Below, one piece after another: positions 55,413 to 64,000 of a stretch of DNA of 64,000 nucleotides. Below the pieces are notes generated by a model that was given only the letters and a program-made list of their open reading frames with translations, ran no database searches and was not told the DNA's origin. The translations under genes and the position numbers were made by a program. How positions within the stretch are numbered: position 1 is the first letter of the stretch; each line of letters starts with the position of its first letter. Origin of the DNA: Enterococcus silesiacus (GTDB lineage: Bacteria > Bacillota > Bacilli > Lactobacillales > Enterococcaceae). The stretch is from positions 2,604,001 to 2,668,000 of the forward strand of contig CP013614.1 of the NCBI GenBank assembly GCA_001465115.1, in the 5' to 3' direction.

Positions 55413-55787
55413 CTATGCTCCATGATATACGGCTTCAATGTTATAGCCATCTGGATCAAGAATGAACGCTGCATAATAGTGAGCGCCATAATCTGGTCTA
55501 ATTCCAGGTTTACCATTATCAGTCCCACCAGCTTTTATGGCAGCATCATAGAACGCTTCTACCTCTGCTTTGGATGCAGCACTAAAAGCAAAATGAATAA
55601 GCTTAGGCTCGCCTTCAACTATCCAAAAACCACCAGCAGGATCTCCGCTGATAATTTCTTTCTTACCAAAACTAACTGTCGTCCCAAAATCTAACTTTAT
55701 TTCGTTTCCTAATGGTGCCAAGGCCTCTTTGTAAAACTGCTTACTTTTTTCGATATCGCTTACATTTACTGAAAAATGATCCATCAT
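55413..55787 (-). CDS. VOC family protein (glyoxalase/dioxygenase fold)
   Basis: This 124-residue protein has the compact VOC layout: DHFSVNVSDIEKSKQFYKEA at the N-terminus, IHFAFSAASKAEVEAFYDAA in the centre and AAFILDPDGYNIEAVYHGA at the end, giving His and Glu metal ligands. It resembles glyoxalase/fosfomycin-resistance relatives, but the substrate is unknown. The start is the first of two ATGs. The gene is alone and its 3' gap to 55301 shows no strong terminator. Confidence 0.88.
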   Translation of the reverse strand: MMDHFSVNVSDIEKSKQFYKEALAPLGNEIKLDFGTTVSFGKKEIISGDPAGGFWIVEGEPKLIHFAFSAASKAEVEAFYDAAIKAGGTDNGKPGIRPDYGAHYYAAFILDPDGYNIEAVYHGA

Positions 55788-56111
55788 ACTTCTTCACCCA
55801 ACCTTTTTATTTTTTTGTTTCTATAACTATTATAAGAACATACGTTCTTCTTGTCAACTAGAATTGTCAAATTAAGTGCCACAAAAAAAACATAAATAAA
55901 ATAAGTAACAGTCATCTGGATTTGTTATTAGAGAAAACTTGCGCATTATTCACATGTATTTCTCTGTCCTCTATTTTGCTTCTTATAAAATATTTTTTTG
56001 AGGAATTAGTGAATTACCTTGTAAAACACACTTAACAATCCTAAAATATAAAGATAATCGAACAGAATTAAAAAAAATATAGTAGTAAGATTGAGTTAGG
56101 AGGAAGAATTA
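55788..56111. other. AT-rich intergenic region
   Basis: This 324-base gap separates the divergent VOC and XRE genes. AGGAGGAAG at 56098-56106 is the ribosome binding site of the XRE gene. No convincing promoter or repeat was identified. Confidence 0.35.
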
Positions 56112-56501
56112 ATGGCATTTGGACAACTACTTAAATCGAAAAGAAATCAAAGAGGATGGACTCAAGAAGAATTGTCAGACAGATTAAAAATATCCAGACC
56201 TACAATATCTAGTTGGGAAGGTGATAAGACTTTACCAGATATTTCAAATTTATTAAAAATGAGTTTATTATTTGGCTGTACTTTGGATGAATTACTTAGG
56301 GAGGAAATTAAATTGACAACTAAAACATTTAAAACAATGACTTATAATAATGTTACGACCCCATTACGAGTAAAAAACGCAGGAGAACATAAAAAGATTA
56401 GTTTTAAGAATCAAAATCCTGAAGTCAAAGCAAACGTCAATTTAGATACAGGAGAAGTGACCTTTTTTATTGAGCAAGATGAACTAGAGAAATTAAAATA
56501 A
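56112..56501 (+). CDS. small XRE family regulator
   Basis: This 129-residue protein starts with a helix-turn-helix domain (LKSKRNQRGWTQEELSDRLK, then ISRPTISSWEGDKTLPDISN) of the same subfamily as the regulator at 28400, followed by about 60 residues without a transmembrane segment. The second half (KTFKTMTYNNVTTPLRVKNA) is not a family I recognise. The ribosome binding site AGGAGG is strong. It is monocistronic with its own terminator. Confidence 0.88.
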   Translation: MAFGQLLKSKRNQRGWTQEELSDRLKISRPTISSWEGDKTLPDISNLLKMSLLFGCTLDELLREEIKLTTKTFKTMTYNNVTTPLRVKNAGEHKKISFKNQNPEVKANVNLDTGEVTFFIEQDELEKLK

Positions 56502-56534
56502 TGACTCCATCCTGTCCTCACTATAATCAATTTA

Positions 56535-56575
56535 AAAAGCTCTCAAAATTATTCTTGAGAGCTTTCAATAGCTTA
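56535..56575 (+). terminator. terminator of the XRE gene
   Basis: AAAGCTCTCAA pairs with TTGAGAGCTTT around an 8-base loop. Confidence 0.85.
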
Positions 56576-56674
56576 TACGGATGTTGAACTAGACACATCG
56601 ATTGGGAATTGTTGGCTATTTGGTCAAGGGTGTTTCATCTATTAAAACAAGAAGAATTAACCCTTTTAGGAAAT

Positions 56675-57232
56675 TCATACCTCATGTATTAACTGCCATT
56701 CATCACGTAGCACTCCATATTTTATCGAGTCATAATACCTTTGTTGATAGTATCTTACGTTTCTAATTTGTGCCTCTTTCGTCATCCCTATTTTTTCCCC
56801 AACTTTTATCATACCTTTATTTCCAGACCATGTAGTAAAACCAAGTCTTTGAATATAAGGAGTGATCTCAAATAAATGGGTAATCCATAATTCAATGACT
56901 TTAGAACCAATCCCTTTACTCCAAGTATTTTGATCATAGAGCAAAATACCAAACTCTAACCACTGTTTCAATTCTCCGTCTTCCCAAAAAGCAGAAACCT
57001 GTCCAACGATTTTATCTTCATAAACGATGACTGCCCGATAAGGATTATCCAAATAGTATTTTTCAGCTATTTTCTTTAATTCCTCAAATGTAAGAACTGG
57101 ATCATTAAAGTACGGGCCATTCCACTTCATCCATTCTAAATCTTCATCATACGCAATCTTCCATAAATCAAAAATATCCTTAGTTTCTATACTTCTTAAG
57201 CTAATATTAGTCGTACTATCTTTTATAAACAT
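56675..57232 (-). CDS. GNAT family N-acetyltransferase
   Basis: This 185-residue protein matches the RimJ/RimL-like branch of GNAT enzymes, which transfer acetyl from acetyl-CoA to an amine. The pattern includes ISLRSIETKDIFDLWKIAYD at the start, a central IVGQVSAFWED, the acetyl-CoA site region LYDQNTWSKGIGSKVIELWI and the C-terminal TWSGNKGMIKVGEKIGM. Substrate unknown. It is monocistronic; the 278-base gap upstream (57233-57510) contains only a terminator of the next gene. Confidence 0.88.
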   Translation of the reverse strand: MFIKDSTTNISLRSIETKDIFDLWKIAYDEDLEWMKWNGPYFNDPVLTFEELKKIAEKYYLDNPYRAVIVYEDKIVGQVSAFWEDGELKQWLEFGILLYDQNTWSKGIGSKVIELWITHLFEITPYIQRLGFTTWSGNKGMIKVGEKIGMTKEAQIRNVRYYQQRYYDSIKYGVLRDEWQLIHEV

Positions 57233-57454
57233 TTATTTCACCCTTTCTGATCACTTTTGGTTAAACTTCTCCTTTTCTATTTTATCAAAAATACCAACTA
57301 GAAAAAAGCGACTGTAAAAACAATAGTAAGCAGAAACACTAATATCTAAGAGAATAAAGGGATCCAAAGTGATTATCTTAGTTCAGATCTTTCTTATATC
57401 AAAGTATTTTAAAGAAGTGTTGCACTTAATTAGACGATTCAAGAAGGCGAACAA

Positions 57455-57503
57455 AAAAATCTGTTGAAAAGCCGCACTAAGCTAACTTCCCAACAGATTT
57501 TTG
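57455..57503 (-). terminator. terminator of the ald-M42-OppA operon
   Basis: AAAAATCTGTTG pairs with CAACAGATTTTT around a 25-base loop that can itself fold partly. Confidence 0.85.
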
Positions 57504-57510
57504 CTACTGT

Positions 57511-59142
57511 TTATTTTAACGACACATTCTTATAATAAGGAGCACCAATTGCACGATACACCAAACCATCAACACGATCATTTACTAAGAAGGATTCTGA
57601 TGCTTGATAAAGTGGTGTCACTGGTGAGTTATCCATCAATACTTTTTGAGCATCCAACAATGTATCCCAACGTTTTTCGTTTTCTGTAGCATAAGTTGTT
57701 GCTGATTCTGTTAATAATTTATCGAATTCTTCATTGCTGAACTTGCCGTAGTTTTGTTCTCCGCCTGTTCTAAACAATTGCAAGAAATCGTATGGATCAG
57801 CATACGTTGCTGCCCAACCAGCTAAAACAACATCAAAGTCGCCTTTGCTCATTTGATCCAAACGGTTCTTAAATGGTACGCTTGAAATCGTTACTTTTAA
57901 GCCTTTTAGGTTTTCTGTTAATAACCCTTGGATATATTCTGCCATTTTTTTAGCTGTATCGATATCTGATGTTAATAACGTCACTTCCGCCGAGTCAACA
58001 CCTAATTCTTTCTTAGCATCTTCCCACAGTTTTTTTCCGCCTTCGATATCTGTTTTCATCAATTCGCCTGCTTCTTCGGCAAAATCTTTTTCTGTTTCTT
58101 GATTCGTGATTCCTTTTGGTACAAAGGCTTCGATCGCCATTGAACCATCTTTTAGAATATTTTTAGCGATTTGATCTGAATTGATCAGTTTTGTGATCGC
58201 ATTTCTCGCATTTTTATTGGCAAATACTTTATTTTCAGTGTTGTATTGCAAGTATGAAGTGGATGGATAGATACGTTTCACTAATTCTGGATTGTCCAAT
58301 TCTTGATCTACGTATTCTCCTTTGATCGGAGCGATATCTGTATCACCGGCTTTGAACAAGTTCACATTTGTGCCAATTTCTTTACTGACTTGAACATTGA
58401 CTTCATCTAATTTTACTTTGTCTGCTGCTCTGAATTGATCATTTTTCAAATATTTCCAGGTAATGCTTGTGCCGTCCCAATCAGAAAGAGTGAACGCACC
58501 ATTATAGATCATGTTATCACTGTTCGTTCCATATTCCTTACCTTTTTCTTCAACAAATTTTTCATTCAATGGATAGAATGTTGGTTTTGCTAAAAGAGAA
58601 GACAAGTATGGAATTGGGTATTCTAAATTGATTTCTAGCGTGTGATCATCGACTGCTTTAACCCCTAAATCCGTAGCTGATTTCTCACCTTTAGAGATTG
58701 CTTTGTAGTTTTCAAACCCATCAAATAAATACGCATATTCTGAACCTGTTTTTGGATCCACTGTACGTTTCCATGAATACACAAAATCGTTTGCTGTAAC
58801 GGCATCGCCATTGCTCCATTTTGCGTCATCACGTAATTTGATCGTGTATTTTTTTCCATCATCTGTAGGTGTCACAACTTCTTCAGCAATTGCAGGTGCA
58901 GAAGTGCTATCGTCTGCAAATTCATACAAACCTTCCATCACTTGGCTGATTGCTGAAAAACTGACAACATCGGTTGCTTGGGAGATATCCATTGTTGGTA
59001 GTTCTGCACTTTCTATCACAGTCAATACTTGCTTTTTATCCCCAGTTGATTCATCTTCCTTACTCCCTGAACTACATGCTGCTAATGATACAACTAATAA
59101 ACCCGCGGCTACTGTTGTAAATGCCCACTTTTTCATGTTCAT
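57511..59142 (-). CDS. OppA-type peptide-binding lipoprotein
   Basis: This 543-residue lipoprotein (lipobox SLAACSSGS, Cys about residue 23) is an extracellular solute-binding protein of family 5. It contains ESAELPTMDISQATDVVSF, the signature region WSNGDAVTANDFVYSWKRTV and GWAATYADPYDFLQLF. It would bind oligopeptides for uptake by an Opp/Dpp permease; in enterococci related proteins also bind pheromone peptides. No permease genes are next to it, so it must serve a transporter encoded elsewhere. It lies 31 bases after the M42 peptidase gene and is the last gene of that operon. Confidence 0.94.
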   Translation of the reverse strand: MNMKKWAFTTVAAGLLVVSLAACSSGSKEDESTGDKKQVLTVIESAELPTMDISQATDVVSFSAISQVMEGLYEFADDSTSAPAIAEEVVTPTDDGKKYTIKLRDDAKWSNGDAVTANDFVYSWKRTVDPKTGSEYAYLFDGFENYKAISKGEKSATDLGVKAVDDHTLEINLEYPIPYLSSLLAKPTFYPLNEKFVEEKGKEYGTNSDNMIYNGAFTLSDWDGTSITWKYLKNDQFRAADKVKLDEVNVQVSKEIGTNVNLFKAGDTDIAPIKGEYVDQELDNPELVKRIYPSTSYLQYNTENKVFANKNARNAITKLINSDQIAKNILKDGSMAIEAFVPKGITNQETEKDFAEEAGELMKTDIEGGKKLWEDAKKELGVDSAEVTLLTSDIDTAKKMAEYIQGLLTENLKGLKVTISSVPFKNRLDQMSKGDFDVVLAGWAATYADPYDFLQLFRTGGEQNYGKFSNEEFDKLLTESATTYATENEKRWDTLLDAQKVLMDNSPVTPLYQASESFLVNDRVDGLVYRAIGAPYYKNVSLK

Positions 59143-59173
59143 TTTTTAATTCCCCCTAATTTCTTTTCTATTA

Positions 59174-60250
59174 TTAAAAGCTGTCGATTGTGGCTTTCGT
59201 TAAGTCATTCACGATAGCGACAGCTAATTGATACGCTGCTTGATAATCTTCGTATGCAACATAACCATAGTGAGTATGCGCATAACGAACTGGTACACCA
59301 ATTACAATGGCTGGTACCCCTTTGTTTGTTAAATTAATGATAGCACCGTTAGTACCGCCGCCTTTTCTAACTGAACTTTGCATTGGTAAACCATATTTTT
59401 CGGCTGTTTCTTTAGCAAAACGTTGGAAACGCGGATTAGTAATCATCGAAACATCAAAGTTTCTAAGCATCGGACCACGTTTTAAGCCAGACTGGATCAT
59501 GTATTCTTCTGAAAATGTATCATCCGCTGGACAGCCTTCAAATACGATTGCTAGATCTGGTTTGACATTATTCATGGCTACTGTTGCACCACGTTCCCCA
59601 ACTTCTTCTTGGGCTGTCATCGTACCTATCAGATTGAATTCCGATTCCTTTTTAGATAATTCTTTAAGCGTTTCAAGTAAACAAGCACAACCTATACGAC
59701 AGTCAAATGCTTTTCCTAGCATTACATCGGTTGCTTCAAGATATTCAAAGGCAACGTCTGGAATCACTGGGTCACCGATTGCAATATTTAATTTTTCTGC
59801 AACCTCTTTGGCATTCGTACAGCCTACATCGATCACCATATCATCGATTGTTTGCACTTCTTTACGTTCGGCATCTGTCATAAAATGTGGTGGTTTACTG
59901 GCAATGATTCCTGGTACTTCCTGACCATCGGACGTTTTAATTCGTACACGATGAGCAGGTACGGTATTCGGTACCCAGCCTCCTAAAGGTAAAAAGCGCA
60001 ATGTACCATTGGGTTTGATTCCTTGAACGATAAAACCAACCTCATCGCTGTGCGCATCAAATACAATTGTTGGTTTATCCGCTTTGTGTTCACCAACGTT
60101 CATATAAACATTGCGAATATGATCTTCACTAACTGCAGCAAAAGGCGCGGCAAATTCTTTGGCAATTGCTACTACATCGTCTTCAAATCCAGAAACACCG
60201 GATGCATTTGAGAGACGTTCAATTAAATCTAACGAGTCTTTTTTTGTCAT
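59174..60250 (-). CDS. M42 family aminopeptidase
   Basis: This 358-residue metallopeptidase removes N-terminal residues from peptides and usually forms dodecameric shells. Metal-binding and catalytic motifs include FDAHSDEVGFIV (His/Asp), GTMTAQEEVGERGATVA (Glu-Glu) and VFEGCPADDTF, and a His near the end in RYAHTHYGYV. The start follows GGAGGATAAG. It lies between alanine dehydrogenase and the peptide-binding lipoprotein, so imported peptides would be degraded to amino acids, some of which alanine dehydrogenase can use. Glutamyl aminopeptidase (PepA) and YsdC-like enzymes belong to the family; which of these it is cannot be decided. Confidence 0.92.
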   Translation of the reverse strand: MTKKDSLDLIERLSNASGVSGFEDDVVAIAKEFAAPFAAVSEDHIRNVYMNVGEHKADKPTIVFDAHSDEVGFIVQGIKPNGTLRFLPLGGWVPNTVPAHRVRIKTSDGQEVPGIIASKPPHFMTDAERKEVQTIDDMVIDVGCTNAKEVAEKLNIAIGDPVIPDVAFEYLEATDVMLGKAFDCRIGCACLLETLKELSKKESEFNLIGTMTAQEEVGERGATVAMNNVKPDLAIVFEGCPADDTFSEEYMIQSGLKRGPMLRNFDVSMITNPRFQRFAKETAEKYGLPMQSSVRKGGGTNGAIINLTNKGVPAIVIGVPVRYAHTHYGYVAYEDYQAAYQLAVAIVNDLTKATIDSF

Positions 60251-60283
60251 GAGTATGCTTATCCTCCTAGTAAAATTAACTAT

Positions 60284-61396
60284 TTATAGTACTGATTGAA
60301 CGGAAGAGTAAGGCAAATTCAAATCAGTTGCAACTGCATGATTCGTCATTGCACCATTCAATGTATTCACTCCTGCTAATACCGCTGGATTTTGTTCTAC
60401 TGCTTGTTCAAAACCTTTATTCGCCAGCTCAAGCACATACTGTAATGTTGCATTTGCCAAGGCAAAGGTTGCGGTTTGTGGCACTGCTCCAGGCATATTT
60501 GCCACAGCATAGTGAACCACACCATGTTTAATATAAGTTGGATGTTGATGCGTCGTCACTTCATCGATTGTTTCAAAAATACCACCTTGATCGATCGCAA
60601 TATCAATGATCACAGAATGTTCCGGCATTGAAGCAACCATTTCTTTTGTGACTAAAACAGGGGCCTTACGCCCTGGAATCAAGACGGCTCCGATCACAAG
60701 ATCTGCGTCTTTGACTGCTTCTTGAATATTGAAGTGATTCGACACAAGTGTTTTAACAGCACCATTGAACTGATTGTCGATTTCTTGCAGCTTCTTGATA
60801 TTTACATCTAGAATAGTGACATCCGCTCCTAGGCCTAGCGCGATTTTAGCAGCATTATACCCTGAAATACCGCCACCTATGATCGTTACTTTGCCTTTTT
60901 TAACACCGGGAACGCCGCCTAATAAAATGCCTTTTCCTTCTGGTACTTTTTCTAAAAATTGAGCGCCAATCTGTGCAGCCAAGCGTCCCGCAATTTCACT
61001 CATTGGTGCCAATAAAGGTAATTCGCCATTCGCTAATTGAACACTTTCATAAGCAATCGTTTTCGTTTTTCTCTTCATCAATTCTTCAGCTAATGGTTTA
61101 TTGGCTGCTAAATGAAGGTATGTGAATAAAACCAAATCTTCTCTTAAGTATTGATACTCTTCTTTTAATGGTTCTTTTACTTTTAACACTAATTCTTGGG
61201 CCCATGCTTCTTTAGCAGACGCCACAATTGTCGCACCAACCGCAACATATTCTTCATCATGAATTGAAGCGCCCAACCCAGCATTGGTCTCAACATAAAC
61301 TGTGTGACCATGCTTAATGAGGTCTAACACCCCAGCAGCTGGCAATGCTACGCGATTTTCGCCATTTTTGATTTCTTTTGGAATACCAATTTTCAT
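60284..61396 (-). CDS. ald: alanine dehydrogenase
   Basis: This 370-residue enzyme converts L-alanine to pyruvate and ammonia with NAD, or the reverse. It starts [20 protein letters not shown], has the substrate lysine in [13 protein letters not shown] and the catalytic His in YLHLAANK, and the NAD site [20 protein letters not shown]. Length and motifs match the family. The start lies downstream of a good sigma-A promoter (61455-61483). It is the first gene of an operon with the M42 peptidase and OppA-type protein. Confidence 0.96.
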   Translation of the reverse strand: MKIGIPKEIKNGENRVALPAAGVLDLIKHGHTVYVETNAGLGASIHDEEYVAVGATIVASAKEAWAQELVLKVKEPLKEEYQYLREDLVLFTYLHLAANKPLAEELMKRKTKTIAYESVQLANGELPLLAPMSEIAGRLAAQIGAQFLEKVPEGKGILLGGVPGVKKGKVTIIGGGISGYNAAKIALGLGADVTILDVNIKKLQEIDNQFNGAVKTLVSNHFNIQEAVKDADLVIGAVLIPGRKAPVLVTKEMVASMPEHSVIIDIAIDQGGIFETIDEVTTHQHPTYIKHGVVHYAVANMPGAVPQTATFALANATLQYVLELANKGFEQAVEQNPAVLAGVNTLNGAMTNHAVATDLNLPYSSVQSVL

Positions 61397-61454
61397 TATT
61401 CAGGATCCTCTCTAACTACTTGCTTATCGTTTTATTTTATAAGCTACTTACTAG

Positions 61455-61483
61455 ATTATAGTTTAATGAAAGTTCATCTGCAA
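61455..61483 (-). promoter_or_regulatory. ald operon promoter
   Basis: On the minus strand TTGCAG (61478-61483) and a perfect TATAAT (61455-61460) are 17 bases apart. Confidence 0.75.
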
Positions 61484-61532
61484 TACATAGAAAAAAATTT
61501 AATTTTCTCTTTCTTTTTTAATTATACAATTA

Positions 61533-61582
61533 AAAAAAATGTCTGAAATAAATCCTACATCGATTTATTTCAGACATTTTTT
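61533..61582. terminator. terminator of lacD
   Basis: AAAAATGTCTGAAATAAAT pairs perfectly with ATTTATTTCAGACATTTTT around a 9-base loop. Confidence 0.95.
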
Positions 61583-61586
61583 AGTG

Positions 61587-62576
61587 TTAGCCAACTTCAA
61601 CCTTAGACCGCCAAGAAGTCCCACAACGATCAACGATTTCATTTAGTGTTTCAACATTCTCTTTTCCTTGTGTCGCAAACCAATCACGACCTGCGGCTTC
61701 ACCTTTAGCAGCAAACGGTTTAACTCCTTCACGCCAAGTTGCGCGTCCGCATAAGACACCGCTAAACTTAGAACCAGCTTCTTTCGCAAATTCTAAGGTT
61801 TCTTGGAATAATTTCGTTGAAACACCTGCACTTAGGAAAATAAACGGCAGTTCTGTCAGTTCACTTTGCTTTTTGAAATAGCCTAAGGCTTCTTTTTTAC
61901 TATAAACGACTTCATTTTCAGCAAAGCCTTCCACATAATTCATATTGACTGGTACTTCCATTTTTAATACATCGATATGATACTGCAGCTTAGAAAATTC
62001 AATCATTGATTCCAACACTTTATGTGGTTTAACTCTGGCAAATGCCGCAGAGGTCGCATCCGTAATCTCAGAATCATACGTCACGATCTCAACAAAGAGC
62101 GGAATGTCTTCACCTAAACATTCACTGCCTAAACGTTCGACAAATACATGCTTTAATTTATTAATCGCCATAGGTTCATCTGGATCATAATATAGCAGGA
62201 ACTTGATAGCATCAGCTCCAGCTTCTTTCAGACGTGATACAGACCAGTCTTCTAGTAAATCTGGCATTCTACCAGGTGTTGAAACCTCATATCCGGTTTT
62301 TTCATAAGCTAATAATAATCCACAATTTTGATCCCGTACCTTGGTTGCCGGTAAACCGTATTCTGGATCAAGTAAAATCGCTGACGCATAAGGAGTTAAC
62401 TCTTGCGAGGCCACTTTTTTAAAGTCGATAATTTCTTCTCCTGTGGCCATCGTACTAGCAGCTGCGATCATTTTCTTTAAAGAACCTCGTTGATCGATCG
62501 CCAACGCTTCGATCAACCCTTTTTCATTGGACAAACGATTGAGGGCATCCATTTTTGCTTGGCTGATTTTGATCAT
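61587..62576 (-). CDS. lacD: tagatose 1,6-bisphosphate aldolase
   Basis: This 329-residue class I aldolase cleaves tagatose 1,6-bisphosphate to dihydroxyacetone phosphate and glyceraldehyde 3-phosphate, the last step of the tagatose 6-phosphate pathway. The LacD pattern is seen in LIEALAIDQRGSLKKMI, AILLDPEYGLPA, AIKFLLYYDPDEP and VLKMEVPVNMNYVEG, which carries the Schiff-base lysine. The protein has the family's usual length. It is not accompanied by lacA, lacB or lacC here, so it may be a second copy or serve another bisphosphate. A promoter is visible at 62627-62655. Confidence 0.95.
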   Translation of the reverse strand: MIKISQAKMDALNRLSNEKGLIEALAIDQRGSLKKMIAAASTMATGEEIIDFKKVASQELTPYASAILLDPEYGLPATKVRDQNCGLLLAYEKTGYEVSTPGRMPDLLEDWSVSRLKEAGADAIKFLLYYDPDEPMAINKLKHVFVERLGSECLGEDIPLFVEIVTYDSEITDATSAAFARVKPHKVLESMIEFSKLQYHIDVLKMEVPVNMNYVEGFAENEVVYSKKEALGYFKKQSELTELPFIFLSAGVSTKLFQETLEFAKEAGSKFSGVLCGRATWREGVKPFAAKGEAAGRDWFATQGKENVETLNEIVDRCGTSWRSKVEVG

Positions 62577-62626
62577 AATACTAGCTCCTTTACTCTTTTT
62601 TTGAGGACATACCTCTCTTACTTTTG

Positions 62627-62655
62627 AGTATACTCGCTGATATTTAGAAAGACAA
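62627..62655 (-). promoter_or_regulatory. lacD promoter
   Basis: On the minus strand TTGTCT (62650-62655) and TATACT (62627-62632) are 17 bases apart, 50 bases before the start codon. Confidence 0.65.
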
Positions 62656-62659
62656 AGAA

Positions 62660-62891
62660 GATGGCTTTAAAAAAATTGCTCAAATCCAGAAACAATTAAA
62701 TGGGCAAGACAATCATTTTTTACTGATATTAGTAGTTTGGTGAAATATTTGGCGCTTGGGCAAGTAGAAGACCTCAATGTATTAAAAAAAGCGATAGTTA
62801 CTCCACAGCTAATGTGCTAAATTGGTTTCCTAAAATGAAGCAAGCCGATATCGATCGAATCAAACAAGAAGTCATCATCAACTATTTATAA
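62660..62891 (+). pseudogene. decayed small gene with two frameshifts
   Basis: Three reading-frame segments join end to end: GFKKIAQIQKQLNGQDNHF, then FTDISSLVKYLALGQVEDLN continuing LKKAIVT, then ANVLNWFPKMKQADIDRIKQ followed by EVIINYL and a TAA at 62889. Each is open only within its own part, and an in-frame stop precedes the first. I do not recognise the family. It looks like a gene of about 80 codons or the end of a larger one. Confidence 0.5.
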
Positions 62892-62914
62892 AAAAATAAA
62901 TGAGACATTTCCTC

Positions 62915-62943
62915 TTGACCTGATACGCGTTTCATACTTTATA
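62915..62943 (+). promoter_or_regulatory. promoter with embedded LacI-type operator
   Basis: TTGACC (62915-62920) and TTTATA (62938-62943) are 17 bases apart. In the spacer, TGATACGCGTTTCA (62921-62934) is a near-perfect palindrome with the central CG typical of LacI-family operators. A repressor bound here would block the promoter. Confidence 0.65.
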
Positions 62944-62971
62944 GTTGAAAAAAGACAGGAGGAATCGATTT

Positions 62972-63262
62972 ATGATAAATGGTATGCTTGAATTGACTGA
63001 TTATTTAGGACTGGATTATTACTTTGTTTCTTTATCAACTGAAAATGGCTTACTTGTCATTCGGAGTTTGAATAACTATTGCAAACCAATCGATAAAGCA
63101 GTAAAATTGGCTGCAATAGAAGGATTAACATTCGGTGAAGAAGGCGAGCTGGATTTTGTCTGTTTTGATTATGCAGATGAGCATTATCATTTTATTGATT
63201 ATGGCAACCATCTAATCCCTTTTTTGAGTACTATTTTCCGTCCTCTAAACGTTCTTTACTAG
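62972..63262 (+). CDS. hypothetical protein upstream of the LacI gene
   Basis: This 96-residue acidic soluble protein is not a family I recognise. It has no signal peptide or transmembrane segment; visible features are LGLDYYFVSLSTENGLLVIR and an aromatic, acidic centre (LDFVCFDYADEHYHFIDYG). The ATG at 62972 is chosen for AGGAGG eight bases upstream; an in-frame TTG at 62945 has no such support. It lies 18 bases before the LacI gene and shares its promoter and operator, so its job is probably linked to that regulator. Confidence 0.75.
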   Translation: MINGMLELTDYLGLDYYFVSLSTENGLLVIRSLNNYCKPIDKAVKLAAIEGLTFGEEGELDFVCFDYADEHYHFIDYGNHLIPFLSTIFRPLNVLY

Positions 63263-63280
63263 ATTTGAAAGGAGTCACTT

Positions 63281-64000
63281 ATGGCAAATATTCGTGATAT
63301 TGCCAAGTTATCTGGTTATTCAGTCACAACCGTTTCACGTGTTTTGAATAATCATCCTTATGTATCTGAGGAAAAACGAGCAAAAATTTTAACAATCATG
63401 CATGAACTTGACTATATCCCAAACGCCAAAGCTCGCGATTTAAGTAAGGGAAAGTCAAAGCATATTGCAGTCATGATTCCTTATGCCAACCATCCTTATT
63501 CTGACAAGATCGTCAGCGGTATTTTGACTGCCGCCTTTGAGGATGGCTATAAAGTGACCTTGCTGCCAACCAATTATGACCCTGAAGTTGAGAAACACTA
63601 TCTTGATGAGCTAGCTGCACAAGCGTGGGATGGTATGATCATTACATCAAAAAAAGTTTCTTTTGAAATGATTGCCGGTTATCTCAAATATGCACCAATC
63701 GTTTGTTGTGAAGATACAGGTGAGTTTCCGATTTCTTGTGTTTCAATCAAGCGGGAAAAATCCTATGTCGATCTGTTTACAGAGTTAAAAAGCCGAGGCT
63801 ATAATCATATCGGCTTAACAGTCGGGCGAACTGAAAAAGAGAGCGCCAGCACTGGTTTAGTTTTACAAGCTTACAGCGATATCATCGGCTATTTGGATAA
63901 ATCGATGATTGTTAGAAACTGTCGTTCATATGAAGATGGTATAAACGCCGGTAGTCATTTCTCAATGTTGCCAGACTTGGAAGTGATCGTGACTAATGGC
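63281..64000 (+). CDS. LacI family regulator, partial at window end
   Basis: The first 240 codons of a LacI/GalR regulator are present; the gene continues past the right edge. The N-terminus ANIRDIAKLSGYSVTTVSRV is the LacI helix-turn-helix with hinge helix (YIPNAKARDLSKGKSKHIAV), followed by the periplasmic-binding-protein-like ligand domain (VMIPYANHPYSDKIVSGILT, WDGMIITSK, GLTVGRTEKESAS). The start follows AAAGGAGT. The palindrome at 62921-62934, in the promoter ahead of the pair, is the likely autoregulatory operator. Its sugar ligand is unknown. Confidence 0.93.
   Translation, partial: MANIRDIAKLSGYSVTTVSRVLNNHPYVSEEKRAKILTIMHELDYIPNAKARDLSKGKSKHIAVMIPYANHPYSDKIVSGILTAAFEDGYKVTLLPTNYDPEVEKHYLDELAAQAWDGMIITSKKVSFEMIAGYLKYAPIVCCEDTGEFPISCVSIKREKSYVDLFTELKSRGYNHIGLTVGRTEKESASTGLVLQAYSDIIGYLDKSMIVRNCRSYEDGINAGSHFSMLPDLEVIVTNG

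Noticed and set aside
59307..59924. Long frame (205 codons) opposite the M42 peptidase gene
   Set aside because: It mirrors codon usage of the intact M42 gene; no ribosome binding site and no recognisable domain.

Overview
The window looks like a chromosomal segment of a low-GC Firmicute, most probably an Enterococcus. Reasons: WxL-domain and DUF916/DUF3324 surface-protein loci, LPxTG proteins, Mga-type regulators, BglG/LicT-controlled PTS sugar operons, a tagatose-bisphosphate aldolase, strong AGGAGG ribosome binding sites and Rho-independent terminators. I see no rRNA, tRNA, CRISPR array or intact insertion sequence.

Layout. 1-1580: a Rid-family gene cut by the window edge, an HxlR regulator and a small jelly-roll protein. 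1607-7050: a 2-keto-3-deoxygluconate (KDG) module (PTS permease, KDPG aldolase, KDG kinase) divergent from a mannonate-dehydratase-like enolase, next to a decayed GntR regulator. 7240-11830: a LicT antiterminator with RAT leader, beta-glucoside PTS and 6-phospho-beta-glucosidase. 11900-18730: VOC protein, ECF sigma/anti-sigma pair, MSCRAMM-like adhesin with 135-bp repeats, YesM/YesN-type two-component system. 18840-22870: two tandem secreted proteins joining a ComEA-like helix-hairpin-helix domain to internalin-type leucine-rich repeats, with a fragment of a third copy between them. 23130-30730: an orphan Rep_3 plasmid initiator, an SDR-like protein, a choloylglycine-hydrolase-family enzyme, a YxeA protein, an XRE regulator with an LPxTG protein, a histidine phosphatase and a YdeI-like protein.

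30800-53540 is the centre of the window, a very large cell-surface region. A first WxL set (45391 down to 41421: LPxTG peptide, three canonical WxL proteins, one DUF916/DUF3324 protein) runs into a second (41318 down to 30801: lectin-WxL, large WxL, LPxTG peptide, two small WxL, DUF916/DUF3324, an unknown membrane protein, a signal-peptidase homologue and a lipoprotein). In the second set several WxL motifs have changed, and the signal-peptidase homologue carries Gln where the catalytic Lys should be, so it may be a chaperone rather than a protease. Three regulators follow (a winged-helix protein and two Mga-like proteins), then a 1153-residue M60/enhancin-type metalloprotease that ends in a WxL domain. 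Together these suggest a locus for binding and cutting host or plant glycoproteins.

53673-64000 is ordinary chromosome: a WYL regulator, DUF1456, VOC, XRE and GNAT proteins, an ald/M42 aminopeptidase/OppA-type amino-acid and peptide operon, lacD, a decayed gene, and a LacI regulator that probably controls itself.
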